Shown here in pieces: positions 1 to 8,043 of a DNA stretch of 64,000 bases. Made by a program: the position numbers and the translations under genes. The DNA lies in contig CANLWG010000001.1 of the NCBI GenBank assembly GCA_947494715.1, forward strand, positions 992,001-1,056,000, in the 5' to 3' direction. The number at the start of each line of letters is the position of its first letter. Within the stretch, counting starts at the first letter, position 1. The notes below the pieces were generated by a model. It was not told the DNA's origin and did not search any database. It saw nothing but the letters and a program-made list of their open reading frames with translations. The DNA is from an uncultured Flavobacteriaceae bacterium (GTDB lineage: Bacteria; Bacteroidota; Bacteroidia; Flavobacteriales; Flavobacteriaceae).

Positions 1-894
1 TCTATACATGATATTTTCTTTCGATTCATTTTCGCTACTGTACTTTTCTGGTCCGTATTGCAACTAAATACAAATTGGAAGTATGTCTTAAAAAACAACA
101 GCAGAAATAAGAGAATAGGGTTTCTCGTTTTTTCGAATACGTTACTTTTTGTTTTTTTTGTAGGCATATTCAATTACTTCTATCCAATTTTAGTAGGTCA
201 AAATATTCCTAAAAATGAATTAGGTCTAGTACACTTCGTATATTTTATCGTTGCCCTCATTCTTGTTTTTGTATCTGGGGTATTGCGATATCAGCTTATC
301 CATAAGGAAGATGTTATTGAGAAGGAAAAGTTGAAGCAGGAGAAATTAAAAAGTGAACTCGCCGCTCTTAAGAACCAGATAAACCCACATTTTTTGTTCA
401 ACTCCTTAAACTCGTTGAATACTTTGGTGCAGGGCAATGAAGAAGCCACCATGTTCGTAAACAAACTGTCATCCTTGTATCGTTATATTTTGCAAAGTGG
501 AAGTCAGGATTTGGTGCCCCTTGGCGATGAACTGGCTTTTTTAAAAAGTTATGTACATCTGATAAAAACAAGATATCGAGATCGGTTTTCCATTACCATT
601 GAGATTGATGAAAAATGGCTTCCTGCTAAGATTCCTGTTTTATCGCTACAACTACTCATAGAAAATGCGGTGAAACACAATGAGATTTCAGAAAGTCTGC
701 CCCTTCAGGTAAACGTTTTTACGGATGAGGGTCACTTGGTCGTAGAAAATAAAATCCAACCCAAAAGCACTGCTGTAGATAGTACGGGTAATGGTTTGGC
801 TAATTTGGCCAAACGATATGACCTATTGGAGAATAAGAGAATCGCCATTTCAAATACAAATAATATCTTTAGGGTGAAGCTCCCATTGAATTGA
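1..894 (+). CDS. LytS/YehU-type sensor histidine kinase, 5' end outside window
   Basis: The reading frame is open back to base 1, so the N-terminus is cut by the window edge; a hydrophobic segment is already coded by bases 13-60. Further membrane segments follow (about 121-185 and 232-290), then a short coiled linker rich in K/E, then the His_kinase (PF06580) dimerisation motif NPHFLFNSLN with the phospho-accepting His at bases 388-390. The ATP-binding N-box (LIENAVKHNE, about 655-685) and a GNGLAN glycine loop (about 787-804) are present. Membrane-bound kinases of this family phosphorylate LytTR response regulators, and such a gene starts 5 bases after this stop, so the two form a two-component system. 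The signal sensed cannot be read from the sequence. Confidence 0.9.
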   Translation, partial: SIHDIFFRFIFATVLFWSVLQLNTNWKYVLKNNSRNKRIGFLVFSNTLLFVFFVGIFNYFYPILVGQNIPKNELGLVHFVYFIVALILVFVSGVLRYQLIHKEDVIEKEKLKQEKLKSELAALKNQINPHFLFNSLNSLNTLVQGNEEATMFVNKLSSLYRYILQSGSQDLVPLGDELAFLKSYVHLIKTRYRDRFSITIEIDEKWLPAKIPVLSLQLLIENAVKHNEISESLPLQVNVFTDEGHLVVENKIQPKSTAVDSTGNGLANLAKRYDLLENKRIAISNTNNIFRVKLPLN

Positions 895-899
895 AACGT

Positions 900-1661
900 A
901 TGAAGGTTGTAATCGTAGAAGATGAAGTAGCGGCAAGTGATAATTTAAAATATCTGCTAAGCGCTATTGACCCCGATATTGAAGTAGTGACCGTATTGGA
1001 TACCGTAAAATCGTGCATCGCCTACTTCTCAAAACCAACAGATGCGGCTTTGGTCTTTATGGACATTCATTTGGGCGATGGCCTCAGCTTTGAGATTTTT
1101 GACCATGTCGATTTAGATATTCCTATCATATTTACCACAGCATATGATGAATACGCTTTAAAGGCCTTTACGGTAAATAGCATCGATTATATTTTAAAAC
1201 CGGTGCATCAAGAAGAACTTGCAAAGGCCCTGGACAAGTTCAGGAACCTTACACATGCGCAAACTTTGTCTAAAACGGACATTTCAGAAGTCTTACATGT
1301 ACTTCAAGGGCAACAGAAAGCCTATAAGTCGAATTATTTGATTTCACATCGTGATGAATTGATTCCCATTAAGACCGAAGATATCGCCTATTTTTATATT
1401 GATACGGGAATAGTTAAAGTGGTAACGCTTCAGAATAAAGTGTTTTCGATGGATAAAAAATTGGAGGATTTGGAGCAAGAATTGAATCCTACTTTGTTTG
1501 ATAGGGCCAACAGGCAGTTTATCATTAACAGGAATGCCATTGCAAAAATCAAACATTATTTTGGCGGGAAGCTCATTGTAAATGTAAATCCACCAACATC
1601 TGAACGGATTGTTATCAGTAAGGCCAAGGCAACGCCATTTAAAAATTGGGTGAATTCTTAG
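900..1661 (+). CDS. LytTR-family response regulator
   Basis: A receiver domain covers residues 1-120, with the acidic cluster E7-D8-E9, phospho-acceptor Asp55 in FMDIHLGDG, the TT switch pair in IIFTTAYDE and the conserved Lys in DYILKPV. A LytTR DNA-binding domain covers about residues 150-253 (FDRANRQFIINRNAI and the ISKAKATPFKNWV end are typical). I chose ATG at 900, which begins directly with MKVVIVEDE; a TTG at 891 overlapping the kinase stop would add three residues. It is the cognate partner of the upstream LytS-like kinase in a two-gene operon. Targets are unknown. Confidence 0.92.
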   Translation: MKVVIVEDEVAASDNLKYLLSAIDPDIEVVTVLDTVKSCIAYFSKPTDAALVFMDIHLGDGLSFEIFDHVDLDIPIIFTTAYDEYALKAFTVNSIDYILKPVHQEELAKALDKFRNLTHAQTLSKTDISEVLHVLQGQQKAYKSNYLISHRDELIPIKTEDIAYFYIDTGIVKVVTLQNKVFSMDKKLEDLEQELNPTLFDRANRQFIINRNAIAKIKHYFGGKLIVNVNPPTSERIVISKAKATPFKNWVNS

Positions 1662-1671
1662 CGTTACGAAA

Positions 1672-1903
1672 AGGGAACGGAAGTTGTGAACAGGATATGG
1701 AATCCTCAACTATGGAAAGCGGGACTTGGGAAATGTCGGAAAATGATAATCTCGGCATATTCATCACCTATTATAAAAATGGCGAAACGGACCTATACGG
1801 GCCAGAAATAACGTTTCTTGACCATACTACAATGCGTCTGTCCTAAGAAGGAGACGTACCAGAAATTGATTACGTTTCCGGGGAATATGCCAGGATGGAA
1901 TAA
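1672..1903 (+). pseudogene. 3' fragment of a lipocalin-like lipoprotein gene
   Basis: This stretch aligns base by base with the last ~230 bases of the intact lipocalin-like gene at 5047-5529 (GNGSCEQD, ESGTW and EITFLDH are shared). The 5' two thirds, including signal peptide and lipobox, are missing: homology begins 11 bases after the stop of the response regulator. The Tyr codon TAC of the intact copy is TAA here (1844-1846), so even the remaining frame is interrupted; the old stop is at 1901-1903. There is one extra codon relative to the intact copy. The similarity continues about 90 bases past the stop into the intergenic DNA. It is a decayed partial duplicate, not a functional gene. Confidence 0.8.
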
Positions 1904-1981
1904 AAGACCCCTATAGAAAAATCACTAGCAATTTAAATACTACTTTTATAGGTTGGATATCATCAATGATGCTATCCAATA

Positions 1982-1991
1982 GTTGGCAGTA
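1982..1991. repeat. left arm of inverted repeat flanking the methyltransferase gene
   Basis: GTTGGCAGTA here is the exact reverse complement of TACTGCCAAC at 2994-3003. The two arms bracket the gene at 2065-2970. Similar arms bracket the next genes. Confidence 0.55.
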
Positions 1992-2064
1992 ATTAAAACA
2001 ACCCCTAAACTAAAAAAAGGGGTAGGGCTTACTAAGAATGTAGTTAAAAAGAAAAAACTTACAA

Positions 2065-2970
2065 ATGGCAGAACAAAAAGATTTAGATTTTACGTATACC
2101 ACCATAGACGAGATATTCCGTTTGAGTATGGGGGAATCAGGAGATTATAGTGGAGCGAAATACGATGGTGATTTTTCAATGTCATTGGAAGAAGCCCAAA
2201 AGGCAAAACACAAATTCATAGCGGATAGTCTCAACATTACCAAAGGCAACAAAGTGCTAGACATGGCCTGTGGTTGGGCGCCTTTTATTCGATATATTAC
2301 ACATGAAAGAGATGCAGAAAGTATAGGTTTGACACTCTCACAAGGGCAGGCAGACGCCTGTCAAAGGAATGGTTATAATGTGATGGTGAAAGATTGTCGT
2401 TATGTAAAACCCGAGGACTTTGGAACTTTTGATGCAATAACCTGCATTGGGGGATTGGAGCATTTCTGTTCGGTCGAAGAGTGGCAAGCGGGCAAACAGG
2501 AGGAAGTTTATCGCGATTTTTTTAAAACGGTCTATGATTTGTTGCCAGTTGGGGGACGGTTTTATATGCAGACGATGACTTTCAGTAAGAATATGATCGA
2601 CTTTGAGGAACTGGACGTGAATGCTGAAAAAGGATCTGCGGCCCATGTGATGGCACTCATGGTAAAAGAGTTCCCAGGTTCCTGGCTTCCGTATGGCCCG
2701 GAAATGGTCATCAAATGTGCGGAACCCGGATTCAAACTAATTTCCAAAAGCAGCGGAAGGCTCGATTATATTGAAACCATTGCCCAATGGCGAAAGAAAT
2801 TCAGAAAATTTCATCTTAAAAAATATTGGCTTTACGTATCACTGATTCCAAGATATTTCACGGATAAGGAATTCAGACACCTAGTTGCTATTTTCAAAGT
2901 AAGCCCCAACAAGGTATGTTTTGAAAAAGAGGTTATGGATCATTTCCGATTGGTTTTTGAGAAAGTTTAG
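2065..2970 (+). CDS. SAM-dependent methyltransferase, cyclopropane-fatty-acid synthase family
   Basis: The 301-residue cytosolic protein has a Rossmann methyltransferase fold. SAM motif I is VLDMACGWAP (residues 64-73), followed by the family-typical LTLSQGQAD (about 89-97) and an aspartate in VKDCRYV. These match the CFA synthase / mycolic acid methyltransferase family (PF02353), whose members add a methylene or methyl group to acyl chains, but members also act on other small molecules. The N-terminal lipid-binding region of true CFA synthases (about 380-400 residues) is short here, so the substrate is uncertain. No tight operon partner: 161 bases follow the upstream pseudogene and 233 bases precede the next gene. 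It lies between a pair of 10-base inverted repeats. Confidence 0.8.
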   Translation: MAEQKDLDFTYTTIDEIFRLSMGESGDYSGAKYDGDFSMSLEEAQKAKHKFIADSLNITKGNKVLDMACGWAPFIRYITHERDAESIGLTLSQGQADACQRNGYNVMVKDCRYVKPEDFGTFDAITCIGGLEHFCSVEEWQAGKQEEVYRDFFKTVYDLLPVGGRFYMQTMTFSKNMIDFEELDVNAEKGSAAHVMALMVKEFPGSWLPYGPEMVIKCAEPGFKLISKSSGRLDYIETIAQWRKKFRKFHLKKYWLYVSLIPRYFTDKEFRHLVAIFKVSPNKVCFEKEVMDHFRLVFEKV

Positions 2971-2993
2971 CGATAAAAACACCAAAAAATGAC

Positions 2994-3135
2994 TACTGCC
3001 AACAAAAAATATAGGGTATGTAGCAAGTAGTAGTAGTAAAAATGAAATTAATAGCAACAAATATAATTTACGGAAACTTGAAAATGAAGCGTTCCAAAAT
3101 GCTAAACGCCCCATATTCAAAACGTTAGTGGCAAG
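2994..3135. repeat. intergenic element with inverted ends
   Basis: The segment starts with TACTGCCAAC and ends with GTTAGTGGCAAG; the ends are imperfect reverse complements, and next to them ATATAGGGT and CCCCATAT also pair. The element could fold into a long imperfect hairpin of about 140 bases separating the methyltransferase and hydrolase genes. Its left arm is an exact complement of 1982-1991. No coding potential was seen. It may be a miniature mobile element or a recombination site. Confidence 0.45.
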
Positions 3136-3203
3136 CTAAAAGAAGGCCTGTAACAATTATTGAATTACTGAATCCTTAGAATTGAATACTTATATCTAAA
3201 TCA

Positions 3204-4736
3204 ATGCGATTAACAATTTTAGTATTTTTTATACTTTTTCAAGTTTACGCGATATATGGACAGACATCATTAAAAGAAATAAACCTAAAAAACGGAGCGT
3301 ATACTATAGGTTTTAAACATTATACAACGATCGATAGCACAAGACTTTATCAAATCAAAAATGATTTTAATAATCAATTAGTTTTCAGACCTATACCAGT
3401 TAGTATTTGGTATCCAGCTGAAATTGAAAACAGTAATTCCAAGCAATTAACAGTTTTGGATTATTTAGAGATTTTAAAAGAAGAGGAAGAATCGAAAAAC
3501 CTGCCCAACGAGTTATTGTTAGATTGGTTTCCTGACTTAGGGGATACACCGCAAAATAGGGCCCATTTATCTGAAAAAGTAAATGCTTTTTCCAATGCCA
3601 GTTTTTTAGAAGGAAAATTTCCGGTCGTAGTGTATGCAGCAAGCTTTCGAGCCTCATCAATTGAAAATTTTGCATTATTCGAATATTTGGCAAGTAATGG
3701 TTTCGTAGTGATATCAAGTCCTTCAAGAGGAACGGACACAAGATGGATGGAAGGGGTAACCACAAAAGCTATGGAAACACAATCTAGGGATGTGGAATTT
3801 CTTTTAAAGGAAATTCATAATTACGAATATATAGACTCCGATAGCATAGCACTTATGGGCTTTAGTTCCGGTGGGTTGGCAAATGCTATAACGGTCATGA
3901 AAAATAAGAATATTAGTGTATTGGTGAGTTTGGACGGAACGGAAAGATACAATTACCCAGTACTGGAAAAATCACCTTACTTTAATTTAGATAGGTTTAA
4001 TATACCCTATGTCCATTTTGCTCAAAAAGAGATTCCGGAAGAAGTACTTACCAGTGATAAAATACCTGCGGAGTTAAATTATAAATTCCAACTGTACGAT
4101 TCTTTAAGATATAGCAATGCCTACAGTTACAAATTCCACGACCTCACACATTCCCATTTTGGTACTATTGGTGTTTTATTTTCATATAGGGATAAAAGAC
4201 AAGATAAAAGTGATGCTGAAATTATGGCGTCCTACAAACTACTATCGCAACACACCTTACAGTTCTTAAATGCCACTTTGAAAAATGAAGAGAACGCAAA
4301 GGCATTCATTGAAAATAGCCCCGATAAAAATGGTATTTCCGAAACCCTGGTTTCGGAAAAAATGAAAAAATCACTTCCGGCAGCGTTTGATTATAATGAT
4401 TTCAAGGATTTGGCACTCCGTCGGGGTTATCGAGATTTAATCCCCTTATACGAAAAAACAATGGCGAAACATCCAACACTTCAGCTTGAAGAAGGTATGT
4501 TAAACAACCTCGGCCTTCGGTTATCCTTTAACGCCGGAAAGATGGAGCAAGGGATACATGTTTTTTTATTGGCTGTACATATCCATCCGAAATCGGCAAA
4601 TTTATATGATAGTCTGGCCTTAGCATATCTTTACAACCAGGATTTTGAAAACGCTATTGCCAACTACAGGAAGTCATTGGCATTGAATCCTGAAAATCAA
4701 AATGCAATTGATCAACTTAAACAATTGGAGGAATAA
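3204..4736 (+). CDS. secreted alpha/beta hydrolase with C-terminal TPR repeats
   Basis: A signal peptide (residues 1-19, ending YAIYGQ) directs the protein to the periplasm or surface. PIPVSIWYPAE (about 63-73) is typical of platelet-activating-factor acetylhydrolase / dienelactone hydrolase-like proteins. The nucleophile elbow is GFSSGG with Ser221, an Asp lies in VSLDGTE (about 245) and a His in the HDLTHSHFG segment. Residues about 400-510 form at least two tetratricopeptide repeats (LYDSLALAYLYNQDFENAIANYRKSLALNPEN), a region that usually binds proteins. The combination of secreted esterase and TPR tail is seen in Bacteroidota, but the substrate is unknown. Flanked by imperfect inverted repeats (GTTAGTGG at 3124, CCACTACC at 4743). 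Confidence 0.8.
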   Translation: MRLTILVFFILFQVYAIYGQTSLKEINLKNGAYTIGFKHYTTIDSTRLYQIKNDFNNQLVFRPIPVSIWYPAEIENSNSKQLTVLDYLEILKEEEESKNLPNELLLDWFPDLGDTPQNRAHLSEKVNAFSNASFLEGKFPVVVYAASFRASSIENFALFEYLASNGFVVISSPSRGTDTRWMEGVTTKAMETQSRDVEFLLKEIHNYEYIDSDSIALMGFSSGGLANAITVMKNKNISVLVSLDGTERYNYPVLEKSPYFNLDRFNIPYVHFAQKEIPEEVLTSDKIPAELNYKFQLYDSLRYSNAYSYKFHDLTHSHFGTIGVLFSYRDKRQDKSDAEIMASYKLLSQHTLQFLNATLKNEENAKAFIENSPDKNGISETLVSEKMKKSLPAAFDYNDFKDLALRRGYRDLIPLYEKTMAKHPTLQLEEGMLNNLGLRLSFNAGKMEQGIHVFLLAVHIHPKSANLYDSLALAYLYNQDFENAIANYRKSLALNPENQNAIDQLKQLEE

Positions 4737-5046
4737 AGCCGACCACTACCAATGTATCTATAAAAAGCCTTGGTCCATCCCGATAGCTATCGGGACTAAA
4801 GTGAAACACTATTTTTCCTACCTGCCGGGCGTTCACTTAATTCCCTGTTGGTATTGATTTTTCTTTCGACAGCAATTCCATCTGTTCTCTTTCCAAAGAT
4901 GTTTCCGTGACTCTAAGATTTTATAAAAATCACTTCACTTTTTAGTAAGGTCATTTCACTTTTAATTTTAGTCGTTTGAGTCGATTTTGCCCCAAAACAG
5001 GAGCTTGCCCGGAATACCTTTGGACTATAATTAAAGCCAAGGAGTC
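4737..5046. other. 310-base intergenic region with palindromic repeat
   Basis: No convincing gene. It holds the first copy of a ~60-base repeat (4759-4819) with a perfect palindrome, and after that AT-rich DNA leading to the lipoprotein gene. Confidence 0.6.
4759..4819. repeat. dispersed repeat, copy 1, with palindrome TCCCGATAGCTATCGGGA
   Basis: This ~60-base segment is about 85-90 % identical, in the same orientation, to 6746-6806. Both share AAAAGCCTTGGTCCA-like DNA before the core, the 16-base palindrome CCCGATAGCTATCGGG (4779-4794; 18 bases when the flanking T/A are counted), and ACTAAAGTGAAA after it. I recall this core as recurrent in flavobacterial genomes, but could not check that. 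Confidence 0.75.
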
Positions 5047-5529
5047 ATGAATACAGTAAAAAGTATTTTAGTATTAACAGCCTTTATTCTTTTGGGGGCG
5101 TGCTCAACGGATGCTGAAAACGATAGGACGGAAAACATCGAATCGGAACTAATTATCGGAACCTGGAGACCCATAAAATTCGTAGCCGTCCATCAAGATG
5201 GCACTTCCAATAGTGTCGAAAGTTATGAAGGTTGCGGAGAAAGTAGCCGATGGACTTTTGCTAAAAGCGGTAGATTTTCTAAAGAAGAATTCAAAGTAAA
5301 TGGGAACGGAAGTTGTGAACAAGATGTGGAAGCTGCAACTATTGAAAGCGGGACTTGGGCACTATTGGAAAATGACCATCTTAGCATCTTCATCTCGTAT
5401 ACAGATGGCGGAACGGACCTATACCGATCAGAAATAACGTTTCTTGACCATAATACAATACGGTTGTCTTACGAAGGCGACTCACCAGAAATTGATTACT
5501 TCTATGGAGAATATACTCGGGTGGAATAA
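5047..5529 (+). CDS. lipocalin-like lipoprotein of unknown function
   Basis: The 160-residue product has a lipoprotein signal ending in LLGAC (Cys19), followed by a short acidic linker. The rest (IIGTWRPIKF at about 37, SRWTFAKSGRFS, SGTWALLENDHLSIFI, ITFLDHNTIRLSY) shows the alternating strands and GTW motif of the Bacteroidota lipocalin-like family. Two internal Cys (in EGCGE and GSCEQD) may form a disulfide. It probably sits in the outer membrane or periplasm and may bind a small hydrophobic ligand; nothing more specific can be said. The 3' third is duplicated as a pseudogene at 1672-1903, 3.6 kb upstream. Confidence 0.8.
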   Translation: MNTVKSILVLTAFILLGACSTDAENDRTENIESELIIGTWRPIKFVAVHQDGTSNSVESYEGCGESSRWTFAKSGRFSKEEFKVNGNGSCEQDVEAATIESGTWALLENDHLSIFISYTDGGTDLYRSEITFLDHNTIRLSYEGDSPEIDYFYGEYTRVE

Positions 5530-5604
5530 AGGACTATGTAGAAAAATCACTAGAAATTTAAAGAGTATTTTTATAAATAGAATACCATCAATGATGCTAT
5601 GCAT

Positions 5605-5616
5605 TTGTTAGCAAGC
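5605..5616. repeat. left arm of 12-base perfect inverted repeat around the 5646-6713 gene
   Basis: TTGTTAGCAAGC is the exact reverse complement of GCTTGCTAACAA at 6728-6739. The arms lie 30 bases before the start codon and 14 bases after the stop codon of the single gene between them. Confidence 0.65.
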
Positions 5617-5645
5617 ATTAACAAAATAATTAACTTTTTAGGTAA

Positions 5646-6713
5646 ATGGAGTTAGAAGAAGAAGAATCTAAAAAACTACAAGCGCTAAGTCACAAAGCCT
5701 CAAAGGAGAACCCAAATAACACATTAATACCAATCCAAATATTATCTTCGGCGCTAAGTCATAATCCAAACTGTTGGGGTTCATTGAATGATATTACAGT
5801 AAGACTTGCTAATCTTAAATTGTATGATTCGGCTTTGCATTATGCAAAAAGAGCTGTAATTGTGATTCCAGATGAAAAAATGTCGTGGGAGAATTTTTGG
5901 CATGTTAGTTCATTAATAATCTCATCTTTGAAGCATGAAAGCCTTCAGTTGAAAAGAAAAAATGAGATTAATGATTTTCTGCAAAAGGAATTTATTGATA
6001 AAAGAATGGCAATTCCAAGACTCAAAAACGATGATATATTGTTAAGAGTTATGAAGAAGCCTTTGCATGCCGATAACCTTTATAGTAAAGGAGAAATCCA
6101 ATTTACTCCTACTAGAATTTATAGAGAAACTTCAGATCTAGCTAGAAAAGACCCCGATGAAAATCGACCAATTCACATAGATTTAGTTACGGAAGACAAA
6201 CCATTAGTTATTGATAATAGCGTAACAGTTTTTAATATTGGTGGTGATAAAATTAGTATGGGTGGCCCAGGAAAAGGAACGGTTTTCGAAGCAAGTATTG
6301 AAGCGGGCGGAATGGAAAGCGTGGCTTGCTTTACTTTAGTAACTAAAGATAACGTTGAACAATTTTTATCAAATTACGATGAATCTAAATTCGGAACAGA
6401 GGCAGTTATTATCACAAATGCTTTAAAATTTAGAGGTAAGGTCATAGGAAGTTTAGCAGAGAACGGTAAGCATAATATTAAAAGTGGAAGCGTTACTTAT
6501 ATGAGAGAAGAAGATCTTAAACTTTTTTCAGCAATATCTAACCCTTATCTAAAAAATAAAGACCCTTACTCAATAGAGCAAGAATATCGTTTTTCTTACA
6601 GAAACACTAACAAACCAGAAATAATAGAAATAGGTAGTATCAAAGATATTTCTGTTCGTATAAAAACAAAAGAAATAAAGAAATGGATTAAACACCACTT
6701 CGAATTAGATTAA
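5646..6713 (+). CDS. unrecognised 355-residue protein, TPR-like N-terminus
   Basis: I do not recognise this protein. It has no signal peptide or membrane segment, so it is probably cytosolic. Residues about 10-120 are helical and resemble tetratricopeptide repeats (NPNCWGSLNDITVRLANLKLYDSALHYAKRAV). Residues about 185-350 are strand-rich, and the end (DPYSIEQEYRFSYRN followed by EIGSIKDISVRI) is reminiscent of the C-terminal part of DUF2971-type proteins found near defence genes; that is a weak resemblance. The coding DNA is clearly more AT-rich than its neighbours, and the gene is exactly bracketed by 12-base inverted repeats, which suggests acquisition as a unit. The start ATG at 5646 follows AACTTTTTAGGTAA. 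Confidence 0.7.
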   Translation: MELEEEESKKLQALSHKASKENPNNTLIPIQILSSALSHNPNCWGSLNDITVRLANLKLYDSALHYAKRAVIVIPDEKMSWENFWHVSSLIISSLKHESLQLKRKNEINDFLQKEFIDKRMAIPRLKNDDILLRVMKKPLHADNLYSKGEIQFTPTRIYRETSDLARKDPDENRPIHIDLVTEDKPLVIDNSVTVFNIGGDKISMGGPGKGTVFEASIEAGGMESVACFTLVTKDNVEQFLSNYDESKFGTEAVIITNALKFRGKVIGSLAENGKHNIKSGSVTYMREEDLKLFSAISNPYLKNKDPYSIEQEYRFSYRNTNKPEIIEIGSIKDISVRIKTKEIKKWIKHHFELD

Positions 6714-6727
6714 TAAACTAGAAATAC

Positions 6728-6739
6728 GCTTGCTAACAA
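6728..6739. repeat. right arm of 12-base inverted repeat
   Basis: GCTTGCTAACAA is the exact complement of the arm at 5605-5616. It is followed within a few bases by copy 2 of the dispersed palindromic repeat. Confidence 0.65.
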
Positions 6740-6745
6740 TGGCTC

Positions 6746-6806
6746 CTATGAAAAGCCTTAGTCCACCCCGATAGCTATCGGGACTAAAGTGAAATACTAT
6801 TTTCCC
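6746..6806. repeat. dispersed repeat, copy 2, with the same palindrome
   Basis: Second copy of the repeat at 4759-4819. The palindrome is at 6767-6782. It ends close to the 3' end of the minus-strand gltS gene and may also act as a transcription barrier between the converging genes. Confidence 0.75.
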
Positions 6807-6837
6807 CGCTTAGGGTCAAAGTGAACTACGGTAACAA

Positions 6838-8040
6838 CTACCCAAAAACACCCAATAAGAATTTAATAATCAAGGCATTGGAGAGGTCTATAAAAAAAGC
6901 GCCTACCAACGGTACTACAATAAATGCCTTAGGAGATCCACCGAACTTTTTTGTTACTGCGGTCATATTGGCAATTGCCGTAGGAGTAGCACCTAAGGCC
7001 AAGCCAGCATATCCTGCGCTCATTACGGCAGCGTCATAATCTTTACCCATCACTCGAAAAACAATTACGATTACGAAAAGTGAAATCACTACGAGTTGTG
7101 CTAGTACGATCAACAGCAATGGTCCGGCCAAATCGGTAAGCGTCCATAATTGAAGGCTCATTAAGGACATGGCCAAGAAAAGTCCTAAAGATAAATCCGA
7201 GGCCATGGCCAAAGCTTTTGAATTTTCAGGTTCCCAATGAAAATTCTTGGAAAAGACAGGAATCAAGTTGGTAATAAGGATACCTGCGAACAACGCGGTT
7301 ACAAAAGATGGAAGGGCAAGTCCCATCCATACCAGTACTTCATTTATTCCTATACCCAGACCTGCTGTTGAGAAGATGAAATAGATCATCTGCAAAATGC
7401 TGTTGTAGTTCATCTCTACATGATCGCCTTTACCATGACGGACACCTACTGAGACGGGCTCGCTATCTTTTGGCTTTAAATTGTATTTTTTAATTAAAAA
7501 TTTAGCAATGGGGCCTCCAATAAATCCCCCTAATACCAAGCCAATGGTTGCACAGGCAATGCCCATTTCCATCGCATTTGAAATCCCAAAATCATTTTGA
7601 AACGTTGGCACCCAGGCAATGGTAGTGCCGTGGCCGCCACTAAAAGAAACCGATCCCCCTAAAACACCGGTAACATTGGGTAAATCCGTAAGATAAGCAA
7701 TACTGACGCCGGTAAGGTTTTGGATAAAAAGATAACCCACGGCCAATACTAAAAGTAGGAGTAAGGATTTACCTCCTTTTAATAGTGTTTTTAATCTTGA
7801 AGAAAGGCCGATGGTGATAAAAAAGATGATGAGCAAGGCATCTCGTAACTCCAACGCAAAACTGACCTCAATACCAGTTGCCGCATATAAAATACCAAAA
7901 AGCATAGAGAAGATAACGCCTCCCGTTACGGGTTCAGGAATGTTGTATGCCCTAAAAAAAGAGATTTTTCTGTTCAGGTACTTGCCTAAAAATAAGACCA
8001 AACAAGCAATTACGATGGTGTCTCTTGGGCCTATTTCCAT
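6838..8040 (-). CDS. gltS: sodium/glutamate symporter
   Basis: The 400-residue integral membrane protein has about ten hydrophobic segments, and its length matches E. coli GltS (401). Family features include the start IVIACLVLFLGKYLNRKISFF, the PEPVTGG motif (about 36-42), the GSVSFSGGHGTT loop in the first half and the SAGYAGLALGATPTAIANM loop in the second half, which correspond to the two re-entrant substrate and Na+ loops. It imports glutamate with sodium across the inner membrane. It starts 3 bases after the stop of the lipoprotein gene 8044-8700 and is probably cotranscribed with it. Confidence 0.93.
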   Translation of the reverse strand: MEIGPRDTIVIACLVLFLGKYLNRKISFFRAYNIPEPVTGGVIFSMLFGILYAATGIEVSFALELRDALLIIFFITIGLSSRLKTLLKGGKSLLLLLVLAVGYLFIQNLTGVSIAYLTDLPNVTGVLGGSVSFSGGHGTTIAWVPTFQNDFGISNAMEMGIACATIGLVLGGFIGGPIAKFLIKKYNLKPKDSEPVSVGVRHGKGDHVEMNYNSILQMIYFIFSTAGLGIGINEVLVWMGLALPSFVTALFAGILITNLIPVFSKNFHWEPENSKALAMASDLSLGLFLAMSLMSLQLWTLTDLAGPLLLIVLAQLVVISLFVIVIVFRVMGKDYDAAVMSAGYAGLALGATPTAIANMTAVTKKFGGSPKAFIVVPLVGAFFIDLSNALIIKFLLGVFG

Positions 8041-8043
8041 AAG

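Noticed and set aside
1344-1709. 121-codon minus-strand frame opposite the response regulator
   Set aside because: It is antisense to a clear LytTR domain and matches no family; a shadow frame.
3400-3765. Two minus-strand frames inside the secreted hydrolase gene
   Set aside because: They run against a recognised protein with signal peptide and catalytic motif; chance frames.
6821-7039. 72-codon plus-strand frame over the 3' end of gltS
   Set aside because: Antisense to the conserved last helices of GltS; no own features.
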